Of a DNA stretch of 64,000 nt, positions 55,201-62,100 are shown piece after piece. A model generated the notes under the pieces. That model saw only the letters and a list, made by a program, of their open reading frames with translations. It was not told where the DNA came from and ran no database searches. The stretch spans positions 1 through 64,000 of the forward strand of contig WNNJ02000064.1 in assembly GCA_012934845.2 (NCBI GenBank), written 5' to 3'. The translations under genes and the position numbers were made by a program. Positions within the stretch are counted from its first letter, which is position 1; each line of letters opens with the position of its first letter. The DNA comes from Pomphorhynchus laevis. Taxonomy: Eukaryota > Acanthocephala > Palaeacanthocephala > Echinorhynchida > Pomphorhynchidae.

Positions 55201-57962
55201 ATATTATCTTTACTATCATATATTATCTTTATTATCATTTTAATCACATCAAGCACGATCAACATCTAAAATGTGCACTGTATTTCAAAATCCTAGCCAA
55301 TATATCTGTCCGTAAATGTGTAATACAATTTTATTTCTTGATCGGATGGCACTATTTACTTAAGCAGAGAAATAAGTAAGCAAATAAACAATATTTTTTA
55401 ACATTTCGGACAAAACAGTGACTATTTTCAAGTAATTACTTAAAATTAAAGATTTACTTTGAGTTTGATTTTTGATGTTTCGCTGTATTTTCTTTGCTGT
55501 TCTTATCCGTGAGGTGTAGTGAATTTTTTTATTTTTTCTTTTCGAATAGCAATAATATTTTGCATTTGAAAACTCGCACAATTTAGCACTGACAATATTA
55601 CTTTGGTAAATACCAGTAAAATTTATCTCTAATTCTAATATTCTGGTTGGCAACAAAACGTACCATACATTTTCTATTAGGAATTGGTCCTTGCATGAAT
55701 TCAGCGAAAATTCAATTTTAAAATCCGAGTATATTTTATTAAATTTTTGTTTGCAGCTGATCTCGTTTGCAAGACAAATTCTTTACTTTCTGTTTTCTAT
55801 ATTATTTTTAATATAAGTTAACTTGTAAAAGTTAATTGTAAACTGAATTGCGAGTGCCGTTTTTTAAACAAACTTAGCCCATTCAGAATAATTTATCTCA
55901 TTTAGCTTATTTAACAAGTGGTCCCCACTCTTATTTAAGCTTTTTAATAGTAGAAAGTAGACTAGAAAGTAATTTGTGTTTTTTTTAAAGATAAATATCA
56001 CATTATAGACAGAAGTGCCTATACTAAAACATACTTTCTAAATCAGAGCTGATTCGCTGTGTGCTAGCTCATCAGCAAGACATAATCTTCGCTATCGTGT
56101 GCAGGGAGATACTCTTAAAATATATATCTGCGCATTTCTTTCGTTTAATAATTTTGTTAAACGATTAATGCGGATTGGCGGATGAGCCTATCCTATTTAT
56201 TTTATTCTTTTTTATTTTTAGTTGAATATATACAATTGTACATCTAGTAAGCTGATATGCATATTTCAGCTGTCGGGTAGTCGCTTTGCACCGAGCAACG
56301 GAGAGTATTGATTATGAATAATAATGATCCACTAAATATGAAGACGACTTCATTATGGAAGTTCATTTCAATTACAACATATCTTTTTGATGATAATTTT
56401 TACAATTCTGCTTAACATTTCTTTTTTTTCATAAATTGAAGCTTAACTTTAAATAGTTTCTTGACGGTTTCTTAATCCGATTAAAATAAGCATTTACAAC
56501 GTTGGTATTAAAATTATTTTTTATTATATCTTCAGGTTCAAAATCTGAAAGATGATGTGGACTACTACATCGAATCAAACCAGGATATCGATTTCGCCGA
56601 AAATGATGGCATGTACGACGATATTTGTTTCGATGACGTTCCTGTTATTGTTCGTAAGCAGATTATATTTTCTAGATTAAGTGATATTAACTGATTATTA
56701 CTTTCAAGTTCTTGATTTTATTGTATTTCCCATTCTTATCTTAAGGTAATACGGATGAACATCAGCATAATAGACTAGGAAGCGAAAGCGAAGATCCTGC
56801 TATACGCCCAGCACCTGTTAACCACAATGTTGCTGGCAGTATAGTAACTAGTATTAATAACTCGAAAGCGTCGACTACAAGGCAAGCGATTCGAGCTGGG
56901 TAAGATATTTTGTAGTTTCTAATTTTACGTCTTTATATAATCGACATTTCTATTCTATTCTAATGACTGTGCAAACTTTGGGGCAATCTTGATAATGTTT
57001 ATACATTAAATCATTACTGTGATATTTATTTCCATTTACAATTATGTTTTCAATAATCATCATCTTAACTCTCAGACTTTATTAATATTTATTTAAAATT
57101 TTGAATATAATTTTCTATTTTAAACGTGCTTAAAATAGCACGTTTTACTGACTTCAAATATGTTTTCATAATGTATAAATACAAATTCATATATTTTAAT
57201 AATATAATTCAAATATAGAATTAATATATATATTAACATATTTTAATATTCTAAAATATTATTTTTATATACTATAATATATAAAAATATGTAGAATCGT
57301 TATTATTTTACATCGTCGTTTGTGATATCGTCGAACCAATTTAACAATTCTTTAATAACATATGCTGTTTTCAAATATATCATATCTTACAAATTACATA
57401 ACTTCACTGAAACTAACTGTATTGTATGCCATTAATAATTGATACGTATATATAATAAACTCTGTGTTAAGATGAATATAATATAACTTATGGAATATAC
57501 GCCGAGTTATCACGCTTTGACCTTTCTTTATAGATCAAATGTCGTAGCAAAGCTGAATATACATTAATTGCAATTTTCGATAAAATATCATTACATCAAG
57601 TTCCCGATACAGAGCATGTTGCATATATAAAAGTGAAGGACAAAAAATTAAGTTCTAAAATATTTTAGCATTTGCATCAATTTTATACATTTTAAACATT
57701 AGTGTAAGCAAATACAAGCTTGCACAGTTTTGATAAGATCGTATGATTTTTAAACGGCTAGTAATAAAAAAATACATCGGTTTCTTAAATACCTTAATGT
57801 TAAGACAATCAACGCATTGTATAATATTACTTCTCAAGGGATATTACTTTTGTTTGCTATCTTTACTTAATTATATTTGTGATCTAAAATACTAAATGTA
57901 TATGTATAGATCCCATTCGTTTGGCAATGATGGAGTCTTTACAGGACGCATTTCGCATGCAG
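26092..57962 (+). CDS. CNOT3: CCR4-NOT transcription complex subunit 3, 5' part (ten exons)
   Basis: Ten exons joined by GT-AG introns keep one frame for 307 codons, matching the conserved N-terminal Not3 domain of CNOT3. They read [107 protein letters not shown] and [17 protein letters not shown], in the same order as in other animals. CNOT3 is a scaffold of the cytoplasmic CCR4-NOT deadenylase, where it pairs with CNOT2. Its N-terminal helices are mostly coiled coil. The C-terminal NOT box is not in this window, so the gene continues past 64000. Introns range from 48 bp to 13.5 kb, and the long ones are full of transposons. Exons are ordinary and undamaged, so the gene looks functional. Confidence 0.93.
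26117..30187 (+). other. CNOT3 intron 1
   Basis: 4.07 kb, phase 1. Contains AT-rich sequence and the 14-bp minisatellite at 26926-29850. The acceptor is TTTAG. Confidence 0.85.
26926..29850. repeat. 14-bp minisatellite, about 209 copies, in CNOT3 intron 1
   Basis: The unit AAAGTAGCCGTCAC repeats head to tail for about 2.9 kb. Long uniform blocks (about 27030-27505, 27845-28865, 28935-29185, 29345-29500, 29560-29815) are separated by short mixed patches with variants such as AGAAAGTAGTCGTC and CATCAC. Patchy homogenisation points to repeated local duplication. It cannot be coding: 14 is not a multiple of three and the unit holds TAG, so every frame closes. Confidence 0.97.
30188..30255 (+). 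CDS. CNOT3: CNOT3 exon 2
   Basis: Completes the Gly codon and encodes [20 protein letters not shown] plus EK. Acceptor TTTAG, donor AAG/GTATAT. 68 bp, ends in phase 0. This is among the most conserved parts of the Not3 domain. Confidence 0.93.
30465..30656. repeat. Inverted pair of Penelope-like tails
   Basis: The left segment (TTTGTGTTTATTATCCAACG ... CAGCTCATTGTATAGAT) is mirrored by the right one (ATCTATACAATTAGCTGA ... CGTTCGGATAATAAACACAAA). Each ends in the words CTGAA..., ACGTT and ATAATAAACACAAA seen at PLE 3' ends. Probably two copies inserted tail to tail or a fold-back product. Confidence 0.55.
30657..31199. other. Intronic AT-rich sequence, nothing recognised
   Basis: No coding motif or repeat structure found. 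A single CTGATGA word on the minus strand near 30755 has no GAAA partner. Confidence 0.4.
31514..32674 (-). CDS. Reverse transcriptase of LINE family B, intact 386-codon frame
   Basis: Uninterrupted RT domain. [20 protein letters not shown] (finger motif, about residue 115), [38 protein letters not shown] (block A, catalytic Asp), [18 protein letters not shown] (block B), [14 protein letters not shown] (block C, YADD) and [17 protein letters not shown] (thumb edge). The frame stops soon after RARWTMKRA. The C-terminal remainder lies downstream in another frame. RT copies LINE RNA at the nicked target. Since ORF1 and the endonuclease are broken, the copy is not expected to move itself. Confidence 0.85.
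   Translation of the reverse strand: MSWIGNVGLDKVLESLALHNYGATQSPQPIPPWCNFRSRDLSVTDILNSWGPLPGTSKSVLPLSSRVCQLLTADQRREVAVTMLLASPSDVAGINVSKRVFIPKKKSCSCPKDLRPISIQNSLVSIYEKALAQKIRDHLSRRNLIPPGFHGFVKGRSVHSAVGEVDQFCRENSHRLVVAIFLDFSAAFDRISIPFVISSLRSLGLPARIVNRVEILLYTKRFYYKDDPDARQFYPITGVPQGSPLSPILYLAASINLFKIFKREQRLVVYADDTTALFYEHRCKDVVSDISRFFLRLKDQLPKSNLILNSAKSRAVVFHGTTATKKKLKRLALSALSSIFASEPLPTFTSRVKYLGFTVTVNWSAKADLDRLKRILKRARWTMKRA
32671..33144 (-). pseudogene. Family B ORF2 linker between endonuclease and RT, copy 2
   Basis: A 157-codon frame: [38 protein letters not shown] and [13 protein letters not shown]. The F-W-K-I-FK motif precedes the RT in many APE-type LINEs. It ends in a frame break before [15 protein letters not shown] sequence. 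Confidence 0.65.
33150..33715 (-). pseudogene. Endonuclease domain of family B ORF2, copy 2
   Basis: The frame from 33715 reads [19 protein letters not shown] and [11 protein letters not shown], then breaks. [22 protein letters not shown] and [12 protein letters not shown] follow in other frames. No SDH box; the position reads [10 protein letters not shown], as in copy 3. Confidence 0.65.
33895..34376 (-). pseudogene. Zinc knuckles and tail of family B ORF1, copy 2
   Basis: The start (34376-34310) encodes [13 protein letters not shown] and [11 protein letters not shown]. The frames below it encode KRKTCGVC and [16 protein letters not shown], then [17 protein letters not shown]. This is the C-x2-C / CCHC pattern of nucleic-acid-binding knuckles, broken by at least one frameshift. 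Confidence 0.65.
34377..34919 (-). pseudogene. Gag-like ORF1 of LINE family B, copy 2
   Basis: A 180-codon frame from the ATG at 34919: an acidic N-terminus ([19 protein letters not shown]), then [53 protein letters not shown] and [10 protein letters not shown]. No transmembrane segment or signal peptide. This is the RNA-binding part of ORF1. The frame stops at NPF, just before the knuckles, which follow in other frames. Confidence 0.7.
34970..35025. repeat. Tandem duplication in LINE 5' leader
   Basis: TCGTATACTCACTTTCCAGA with following bases occurs twice in direct succession, in the 5' leader of family B copy 2. Confidence 0.85.
35090..36286 (+). pseudogene. Family B ORF1, copy 3, broken
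   Basis: Pieces include [20 protein letters not shown] (35300), [13 protein letters not shown] (35510), [18 protein letters not shown] (35975) and [18 protein letters not shown] (36100). These match the order of ORF1 parts in copies 1 and 2, including the last zinc knuckle. Confidence 0.65.
35407..35459. repeat. Perfect fold-back hairpin, 22-bp arms
   Basis: Arms 35407-35428 and 35438-35459 are exact reverse complements around a 9-nt loop, within the ORF1 remnant of family B copy 3. Confidence 0.9.
36450..37010 (+). pseudogene. Family B endonuclease, copy 3, broken
   Basis: Contains remnants of the ILQWNSGG start (36480), [11 protein letters not shown] (36535), [13 protein letters not shown] (36795) and [20 protein letters not shown] (36865). 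Several frameshifts. Confidence 0.6.
37011..38690 (+). pseudogene. Family B linker and reverse transcriptase, copy 3, broken
   Basis: [20 protein letters not shown] (37040), [19 protein letters not shown] (37435), [20 protein letters not shown] (37825), then degraded block A and block B, a degraded YAD near 38300 with a fold-back duplication, and [20 protein letters not shown] (38560). Many stops and frameshifts. Confidence 0.7.
39037..39112 (-). ncRNA. Hammerhead-core ribozyme motif, copy q1
   Basis: Core words GAAA, CTGATGA and GTC are intact and in the exchanged order. Helices II and III pair (CGCAGC/GCTGCC with one mismatch; GATGGTAG/CTACCATC). Helix I is partly lost (TTTAACCTA against TAAGAGTGA). 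Probably a decaying copy. Confidence 0.5.
39397..39472 (-). ncRNA. Hammerhead-core ribozyme motif, copy q2
   Basis: Core intact. Helix III reads CTGATAATAG against CTACTATCAG, where paired changes keep most of the helix. Helix I is TTCACCCTA against TAAGAGTGA with one mismatch. Confidence 0.55.
39754..39828 (+). ncRNA. Hammerhead-core ribozyme motif, copy q3 (best helix I)
   Basis: GGCAGC 39754-39759, GAAA 39761-39764, CTGATGA 39787-39793, GTC ending at 39819. Helix I (TCACCCTA / TAGGAGTGA) pairs over eight positions with two G-C pairs where other copies have G-U. Helix III has G-U wobbles (CTATTATCAG). Confidence 0.65.
39846..40140 (-). repeat. Related hammerhead-bearing repeat unit of a second family
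   Basis: About 295 bp with the same ribozyme layout but mostly different flanking sequence (AGGCTCACGCTCTTTACCAG, GAATTCTCGATGCACTCATT). It directly abuts the first-family array. Confidence 0.6.
39900..39972 (-). ncRNA. Hammerhead-core ribozyme motif, second sequence family (f2)
   Basis: Minus strand: GGCAAC-C-GAAA, CGACCAGTGAGTA, CTTCATTCTA, CTGATGA, GTGTTGCC, GTATTGGTCGT, C, AAGAAGTGAC. Helix II GGCAAC/GTTGCC differs from GGCAGC/GCTGCC by a compensated pair. Helix III ACGACCA/TGGTCGT is rebuilt with other bases. Core words GAAA, CTGATGA and GTC are unchanged. Strand order is the same exchanged one. Confidence 0.65.
40141..41029. other. Intronic AT-rich sequence with one hairpin
   Basis: No gene seen. 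A 12-bp perfect hairpin lies at 40605-40633. Confidence 0.45.
40605..40633. repeat. Perfect fold-back hairpin, 12-bp arms
   Basis: TTGCTAGATCAC (40605-40616) and its reverse complement (40622-40633) flank a 5-nt loop. Confidence 0.85.
41030..41263. repeat. 234-bp near-perfect palindrome
   Basis: Two arms of about 117 bp meet at AATTTTTAAAAATT near 41147, with roughly 5-8 mismatches or small indels. Each arm ends in TGATCAAAATTGAAATGGCA. Each arm contains CTGATGA, a GATTCC/GGAATC hairpin and GAAA in the standard hammerhead order (plus strand in the right arm, minus strand in the left). It looks like two copies of a short ribozyme-bearing tail joined head to head. Confidence 0.85.
41264..42479. 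other. Intronic sequence with unassigned open frames and palindromes
   Basis: Minus-strand frames at 41719-41982 (88 codons, with [20 protein letters not shown]) and 41367-41576 may be the remains of a retroelement, but I do not recognise them. The segment CTGATGAAGCATTAATATGC followed by GAAAC at 42206-42230 is a usual-order hammerhead-like tail. Two fold-back hairpins lie at 42011-42040 and 42053-42085. Confidence 0.35.
42011..42085. repeat. Two adjacent fold-back hairpins
   Basis: 42011-42020 and 42031-42040 are 10-bp perfect arms around 10 nt. 42053-42068 and 42070-42085 are 16-bp perfect arms around a single base. Confidence 0.85.
42480..43540 (+). mobile_element. Penelope-like element remnant (linker, GIY-YIG part, tail)
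   Basis: Plus-strand pieces: [20 protein letters not shown] (about 42558), a 63-codon frame at 42748-42939 ([16 protein letters not shown]), [14 protein letters not shown] (GIY-YIG-type start with its Cys pair, about 43053), [20 protein letters not shown] (about 43180) and, at 43494, the tail CTGAAGAAGGCTTACTTAAAAGCGAAAATG. This is the order of the C-terminal half of Penelope-like proteins. The RT is missing and there are several frame breaks. Confidence 0.6.
43759..43833 (+). CDS. CNOT3: CNOT3 exon 3
   Basis: Encodes [19 protein letters not shown] and then EIKKLQ. Acceptor CTATAG, donor CAG/GTAATT. 75 bp, phase 0 at both ends. Aligns with the [20 protein letters not shown] stretch of vertebrate CNOT3. 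Confidence 0.95.
43834..43881 (+). other. CNOT3 intron 3 (48 bp)
   Basis: A very short intron, GTAATT to TTTAG, in contrast with its 13.5-kb neighbour. Confidence 0.9.
43882..43971 (+). CDS. CNOT3: CNOT3 exon 4
   Basis: Encodes [20 protein letters not shown] and [10 protein letters not shown]. Acceptor TTTAG, donor AAT/GTAGGT. 90 bp, phase 0. Confidence 0.95.
43972..46557 (+). other. CNOT3 intron 4
   Basis: 2.6 kb, AT-rich. Apart from the hammerhead-like motif at 44431-44509 I see no element. No coding motif. Confidence 0.8.
44431..44509 (-). ncRNA. Hammerhead-core motif with exchanged strand order, third family (f3)
   Basis: Minus strand: ACC-GAAA (44506-44500), ACGT, GGTATTGG, CAGTAA-CTGATGA-GGT (44476-44461), CCAATAC (44457-44451), GCGT, A (44437), TTGCTG (44436-44431). 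Helix II GGT/ACC has 3 pairs. Helix III is ACGT/GCGT plus GTATTGG/CCAATAC with an internal loop. Helix I CAGTAA/TTGCTG has 6 pairs. The cleavage-type triplet is GTA. No sequence similarity to the other units outside the core. Confidence 0.55.
46558..46686 (+). CDS. CNOT3: CNOT3 exon 5
   Basis: Encodes [20 protein letters not shown], then [20 protein letters not shown] and WIT. Acceptor AACAG, donor ACA/GTATGC. 129 bp, phase 0. [14 protein letters not shown] is a hallmark of the family. Confidence 0.96.
46687..46740 (+). other. CNOT3 intron 5 (54 bp)
   Basis: Short intron, GTATGC to TTTAG. Confidence 0.9.
46741..46836 (+). CDS. CNOT3: CNOT3 exon 6
   Basis: Encodes [20 protein letters not shown] and [12 protein letters not shown], aligning with the DTLNMQVDQFESEVESL...KKKGDKDK stretch of vertebrate CNOT3. 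Acceptor TTTAG, donor GAG/GTATAT. 96 bp, phase 0. Confidence 0.93.
47508..48212. mobile_element. Merlin-type DNA transposon, internally deleted, with 8-bp target duplication
   Basis: The element spans 47516-48204. Its ends are inverted repeats beginning GGATCAGAGGTAGAATTT and running into a C-run. ACATCTTT flanks both sides (47508-47515 and 48205-48212), the 8-bp target duplication expected of Merlin/IS1016-type elements. The left end is followed at once by an inverted copy of itself. The right end has a second, direct copy of the repeat. The interior holds the two ends of a transposase gene on the minus strand. Too short to be autonomous. Confidence 0.85.
47668..48090 (-). pseudogene. Merlin/ISXO2-like transposase remnant
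   Basis: The frame from 48090 begins [19 protein letters not shown] and carries [12 protein letters not shown]...DGYGWRC...C, then ISIRKGSFF. This is the zinc-ribbon N-terminus of ISXO2/IS1016-type transposases. Without the middle (DDE) part it passes to [20 protein letters not shown] and [13 protein letters not shown], the usual C-terminal motif. The frame runs down to a stop near 47668. The catalytic core was lost by internal deletion. Confidence 0.75.
48213..49017. other. Intronic AT-rich sequence, nothing recognised
   Basis: No coding motif or structured repeat seen. Confidence 0.4.
49018..49240 (+). pseudogene. LINE reverse transcriptase scrap
   Basis: Plus-strand remnants [16 protein letters not shown] (RT block B), [17 protein letters not shown] (LDD catalytic box) and [15 protein letters not shown], in the order of a LINE RT palm. 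Too short to assign to a family. Confidence 0.45.
50203..50292. repeat. Tandem triplication at the start of the Penelope-like RT
   Basis: About 31-bp units containing GCCGATAAAGGAGGTAAAA (encoding ADKGGK, the first RT motif) occur three times head to tail at the truncated 5' edge. Confidence 0.85.
50280..51125 (+). pseudogene. Penelope-like reverse transcriptase
   Basis: Motifs in order: [17 protein letters not shown] (50270), [15 protein letters not shown] and [13 protein letters not shown] (50455-50545), [20 protein letters not shown] (50695, block A), [20 protein letters not shown] (50870, block B), [12 protein letters not shown] (about 50970-51010, catalytic YIDD) and [10 protein letters not shown]. 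This is the telomerase-like RT type of Penelope-like elements, which lacks LINE-type endonuclease domains upstream. One stop and one frameshift lie within it. Confidence 0.85.
51207..51959 (+). pseudogene. Penelope-like linker and GIY-YIG endonuclease
   Basis: A 250-codon open frame. The first 150 residues are basic ([20 protein letters not shown]) and contain [12 protein letters not shown]. The GIY-YIG part reads [20 protein letters not shown], then [12 protein letters not shown], with the paired Cys residues typical of PLE endonucleases. A 42-bp direct duplication (about 51773-51856) repeats [13 protein letters not shown], and a 16-bp-arm palindrome (51855-51891) follows. The C-terminus ([15 protein letters not shown]) continues after a frameshift at the stop. 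Confidence 0.8.
51773..51891. repeat. Direct duplication followed by perfect hairpin inside the PLE endonuclease
   Basis: TCAGCAACCTATGTTGGTCA and the next 22 bases occur twice in tandem. ATTCATTGCAATGTCG (51855-51870) and its reverse complement (51876-51891) form a hairpin with a 5-nt loop. Both changes keep the frame open. Confidence 0.9.
52198..52337. repeat. TA microsatellite and adjoining 25-bp-arm palindrome
   Basis: (TA)n covers about 52198-52280. CTTTAATGAAGTGTAGAAAA and five further bases (52281-52305) are perfectly mirrored at 52309-52333 around AAA, and the flanking TA run extends the pairing. Confidence 0.95.
53068..53095. repeat. Perfect fold-back hairpin, 11-bp arms
   Basis: ATGATGTCGCT (53068-53078) and its reverse complement (53085-53095) flank a 6-nt loop. 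Confidence 0.85.
53280..54100 (+). mobile_element. Penelope-like element remnant (C-terminal half)
   Basis: Plus-strand pieces [20 protein letters not shown] (about 53310), [30 protein letters not shown] (about 53685), [12 protein letters not shown] (GIY-YIG-like start, decayed) and [19 protein letters not shown] (about 53890). The last matches the NH.IDF.N..IL..E end of Penelope-like proteins. Heavily broken. Confidence 0.55.
54682..54795 (+). CDS. CNOT3: CNOT3 exon 7
   Basis: Encodes [20 protein letters not shown] and [18 protein letters not shown], aligning with the [29 protein letters not shown] region of vertebrate CNOT3. Acceptor TACAG, donor CAA/GTAATT. 114 bp, phase 0. Confidence 0.95.
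54796..56535 (+). other. CNOT3 intron 7
   Basis: 1.7 kb of AT-rich sequence. Nothing else recognised. Confidence 0.8.
56536..56653 (+). CDS. CNOT3: CNOT3 exon 8
   Basis: Encodes [39 protein letters not shown] and the first base of an Arg codon, matching [34 protein letters not shown]. Acceptor TTCAG, donor C/GTAAGC. 118 bp, ends in phase 1. Confidence 0.95.
56746..56899 (+). CDS. CNOT3: CNOT3 exon 9
   Basis: Open in the required frame through [20 protein letters not shown] and [20 protein letters not shown] to IRAG. This is the start of the poorly conserved Ser/Pro/Asn-rich linker after the Not3 domain. Acceptor TTAAG, donor GG/GTAAGA. The intron before it is 92 bp. Confidence 0.85.
57910..57962 (+). 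CDS. CNOT3: CNOT3 exon 10, probable
   Basis: A 53-bp open segment between TATAG and CAG/GTAGGA that fits the phase-2 end of exon 9 and reads [17 protein letters not shown]. The linker is not conserved, so support is splice signals, frame and phase only. No later exon could be recognised. Confidence 0.5.
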
Positions 57963-60900
57963 GTAGGATTCTGAAAGTTTATTGTTATTAAGTAAATTGA
58001 TTCGTTGAATCAAGCACATTTACGGATACGATAGATATAGTTATTTAATTCAAATTGTTTACTATATAAACTTTAGAATTTAATGTTGACTTTACAATCG
58101 ATGTGTTTTTAATTGCTTATTAATTTGTTCGATTTAATGTTAGCAAATGTTTGTATTATTTTAACTTATTAATGAATACTATTTTAATTTGTTTGACACA
58201 TTTTAAAGAATGACAAAATAATATTTTCGCTGATGATCGTTCACATAATCAGTACGGTGCTATAATTTTATTATCATTTTGTTTTATTTAAAGTGTTTCC
58301 CATTTATAATTTAAATTGATTTCTATGTATTTTTAGCTAAAAACTTTGCACGTGATAAAATTGTACATCTAATTTTTACATTAAACATTTTTTAAGTGTA
58401 CACACTTGGTACTGCATCAATTGACCATGAATTATATAAGTTATGGTTTGTAGCTAGCAGCTGTCTATACTATAAATGCTTATGGACTTGTAGCTTACAA
58501 TAACTTCATTTTTGCATAAGCAACATGAAAGTGTCGTTAAATCGCTAATATTTAATTTCAAATCAATTAATATTGTTTTGTTCTCATTATTCAATGATAT
58601 TTCCTACTTATAAATCAATTATTTACTCATAAATGATAATTTAATTTGAAGATAGCGAAATATTTATTCTTTTGATTTCGAATTTCTAAAAACAACTGTT
58701 TGTATTCACAAACATGTGTGTACCTGAGATAAAAACTTTCGAAAATTTATATTCGCATTATTAAGTTTTATTAAACTTTTTTACCAGACAATTGGTTTCT
58801 AATGCAACAAGTGTAAGAGCTTAAATTGTGTTGTGATAATGCCATCTCATTTTTAAACGACTCTCTATGCTGCATATATTCATTATTGTTGATGAAGTAA
58901 ATAAAAAATAAATAAATCTTACGATTTAGGTATATACTTATTTAATAAATATAATCATTTATAATATCTATAATAATTTATAATTTCTGTAAAATTTACT
59001 TTATAGAAATATGAATTATGAAAAATCTTGAGATTACTAATTAGATAACTAACACTTTGGAGGCATTATGTTTTATTTATCTTTAAACATGTGCAACTTG
59101 TTTCCACTAAACTACTCCTTCTAATCCATTTGATATTTTAATATGATAATCTCAGATATTCTGAAATCTATTTTCGTGCTTTACTCACTTATAATGTGAC
59201 TGTGCTCTGAAATGAACGGAAGCGTTGCTCGTCATTTTAAGAAATATATCTACTAGTTTGGTTTTGTCGCGGAGAAAATAAAAATTATGAAAATGCCATA
59301 AAGTGTTTTAATAACTATAAAATACTTGAATTCTCAATAAACGTTTAACATCTACTTGTTTTCCAATACTTGAATAATTGTTGGTATTTTGTATTGGATT
59401 ATCTCGTAATACAGAATGCAGATAATTACATAATTAAATGATGCAATTTATGGAAGGAAGAATGCTCGTTCACAAATATTTCTAATCAAGATGTATGTGA
59501 TCCATTACTTTAGAGGCTGACAATAACCAAATATAATTGAAATAATATTAATGCTTCAACAAAAAATAAAAAAAACAAAGTAAAAATAAAGCAACATCAT
59601 CTTCAGCAATAAAATACATTAAGTTATACTACTTTATTGTAGAAATTATTAGATAATATTTGGTATTATAAACTAATTTTTCTTAAACATTTACACAGAG
59701 TAACTTTTCTCAGTAATATTGACTTTTTTACTGATGATACAAAATATAGTTAAACGTCTTTTCTTTTTATGTTTGTTTTAGTCACGGTATCTGCTTATGA
59801 TAATATTTTGATGATCCTGCAGCATATTTATTTCGTTTCATATTTTGATGAATTTTTGTGTATTTTTATCTGCTGCCATCTGCGTATTTAACAGTGTTTA
59901 TACATCCTCACCTATATAACCCAATAAAAATGACTATTTTTCGGTGATCCATTAAGTCTTCCTTTCCGTATTTGTCGAAGATCTACCAGCTCTTTTTATA
60001 GACGACATGATTTACGCCGCCTTGGTTTACTCGAATCAAATGCATTTATGATTCACATTCAGGAATACAGACAAACCTAAATGATTTTAAACTGCATTTC
60101 TACCGCTACGGCTTCAACCCCAAATACCGAGGTACCTACAACCATTCGGGATTCTTGCACTTTACCGTGACAAGCGTGTATTGTAGAAAGTAAATGCCAT
60201 GAGCGATTATTATTTTGTCGCTTCAAATTTTGTCATCTCCGTTGTCCCTGAGCAATTATTTCATTATTCACTTAAGCTTCTTTGCTTAATCGATGGATTA
60301 TCTAATGGCTGTCTGTATACATTCGATAAGTCAGAATTAGCTTTTTTATAGTGATTTTTGTTGTTATTTTAGTTGTTTTACCTGTTGTTTTGATCTCACA
60401 CCTAGTGACTACAGTAAAGTTAAATGATTTGTTTCTCATATTAATTTTCAATTATTTCATGATTTTAAATAAATTCAAATTTTAAATTATAAAATTTTTT
60501 ATACTATTAAAAATAAAAGAACTAAGAATGTAACTTTATTGCAGTAGAATATAATATATATAGTCGTTTGCTATTTTACATTTGTTCATGCACAAAACTC
60601 ACATATTTTGGTTTTTGAGCACCCAACAATACAACCAATAAATTTATATCACGTTCTGAAGGACAACAATAGGTAATTAACCGATTCAATTTAAGTTTAC
60701 AAATGTTTGACAGAATGCAACAAGAGTTATTTACCTTACATAATTAAACACGGACATTATTGAAGTTAGTATTTTAAAATACTAAATGTTAGGAAGATTG
60801 TCACATATAAAACTATTTTATGTATCCATTAGTGCTAAATATATTCTGTAATTACGCCTTACATGGTTTGACTTTCGACGCAAAGTTACTTTGATAGTAA

Positions 60901-62029
60901 TCATGCTTTAATTTTCACAACATTTTAAATGATATCATTTACTTTTTTGATAATTAATTAGTTACTTTTTTGATAATCATCATTTACTTTTTTAATAATT
61001 ACGTCAAATTAATTATTCAAGCAAAATCAAATGTGGCATTGAAATTCCTTTAATAAATAGATTGGAAATAAATTAATACTTTCGGTATCAAAGCACTGGG
61101 GTATATCAACGTTGTTATTGATATTTTTTCTTAGCCATGTTATTGTTCAGTGACGGTTATTGCTTCCGAGAAAATTGACGATTTGTATCTTATAATAACC
61201 GATCTACTTTGTTATTGTGTATTTTACCAGAACCTAATTACTGAATCGATGTAATTGATGTTGGCACGTCAAATACAACATTTGTGTTCCGCCAATTGTA
61301 TTTTTATGTTCATCTGCTGTTTTGGTTTGCATTGCTGTGATGCGGAATTTGAAAGGAGAGAGTGAATAGAATTTCTATTGAAATTGAATTTTCGATAGCT
61401 AACTGCTATCATCACCAGGATAAAAGTATATAAAAAGTTTTAAAAAATTGCTAGTTTAATGATGAGTACCATATCGCAGAAGTTCAAACGATTAGTCATG
61501 TTTTTTATTCATCAAAACATCAAACTGAAATTCACAATAAACAACAAAAAATAAAAAAAACAACGAGATAAAAACACAAGAACAATAATAATGAGAAGAA
61601 AGAAACAAAATTATTCAAAACAAAATTAATTGTTGGATTGATTAAAAACAGTAAATAATTTAAAATAATGAATAAACTACAATGTACAATTATAAAATAT
61701 TTGCTATTAAATCAATATCGGGTTTATTATTACGCATCAATTTATAATGACTTTTTTGAATAATAAATGCTTCTTGTATTTTACATTTAAGAATGTTGTT
61801 CTCCACTGAAATCACTTTACTCTTATCAAACCCTATTTTTGATAATGATAACTTAAGGAATGATCTATAACAACCCCTGATTCAATTCCTTTTTAGCACA
61901 GTATCTATGTTAACAAATACGTTTTGATAAACCCTACCCCGATTGACCATTTATACACTCAATCACCATTTTCACAAGGTATTTGATATACAATACAATC
62001 TTAATAGTAATGTGGTTTAAAGTTGAAAG
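57963..62029 (+). other. AT-rich presumed intron, no exon recognised
   Basis: Very AT-rich. A moderately GC-richer island at about 59935-60185 encodes scraps such as YRRHDLRRLGLLESN and may be an old LINE end. At 61372-61430 the minus strand has CTGGTGATGATAGC, GCTATCGAAAATTC, a usual-order hammerhead-like tail like the arms of the palindrome at 41030. The NOT-box exons of CNOT3 must lie beyond 64000. Confidence 0.45.
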
Positions 62030-62100
62030 TTTTTTTAATGTGGCAAATTCACACAGACTGTGTGCTTACAAGCCCACAAAAGCGAAACAGATAAAAAAAG

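Noticed and set aside
57963-62029. Further CNOT3 exons
   Set aside because: Many AG...GT-bounded open segments exist in this AT-rich DNA, but none matches the family. The linker is too variable to choose among them.
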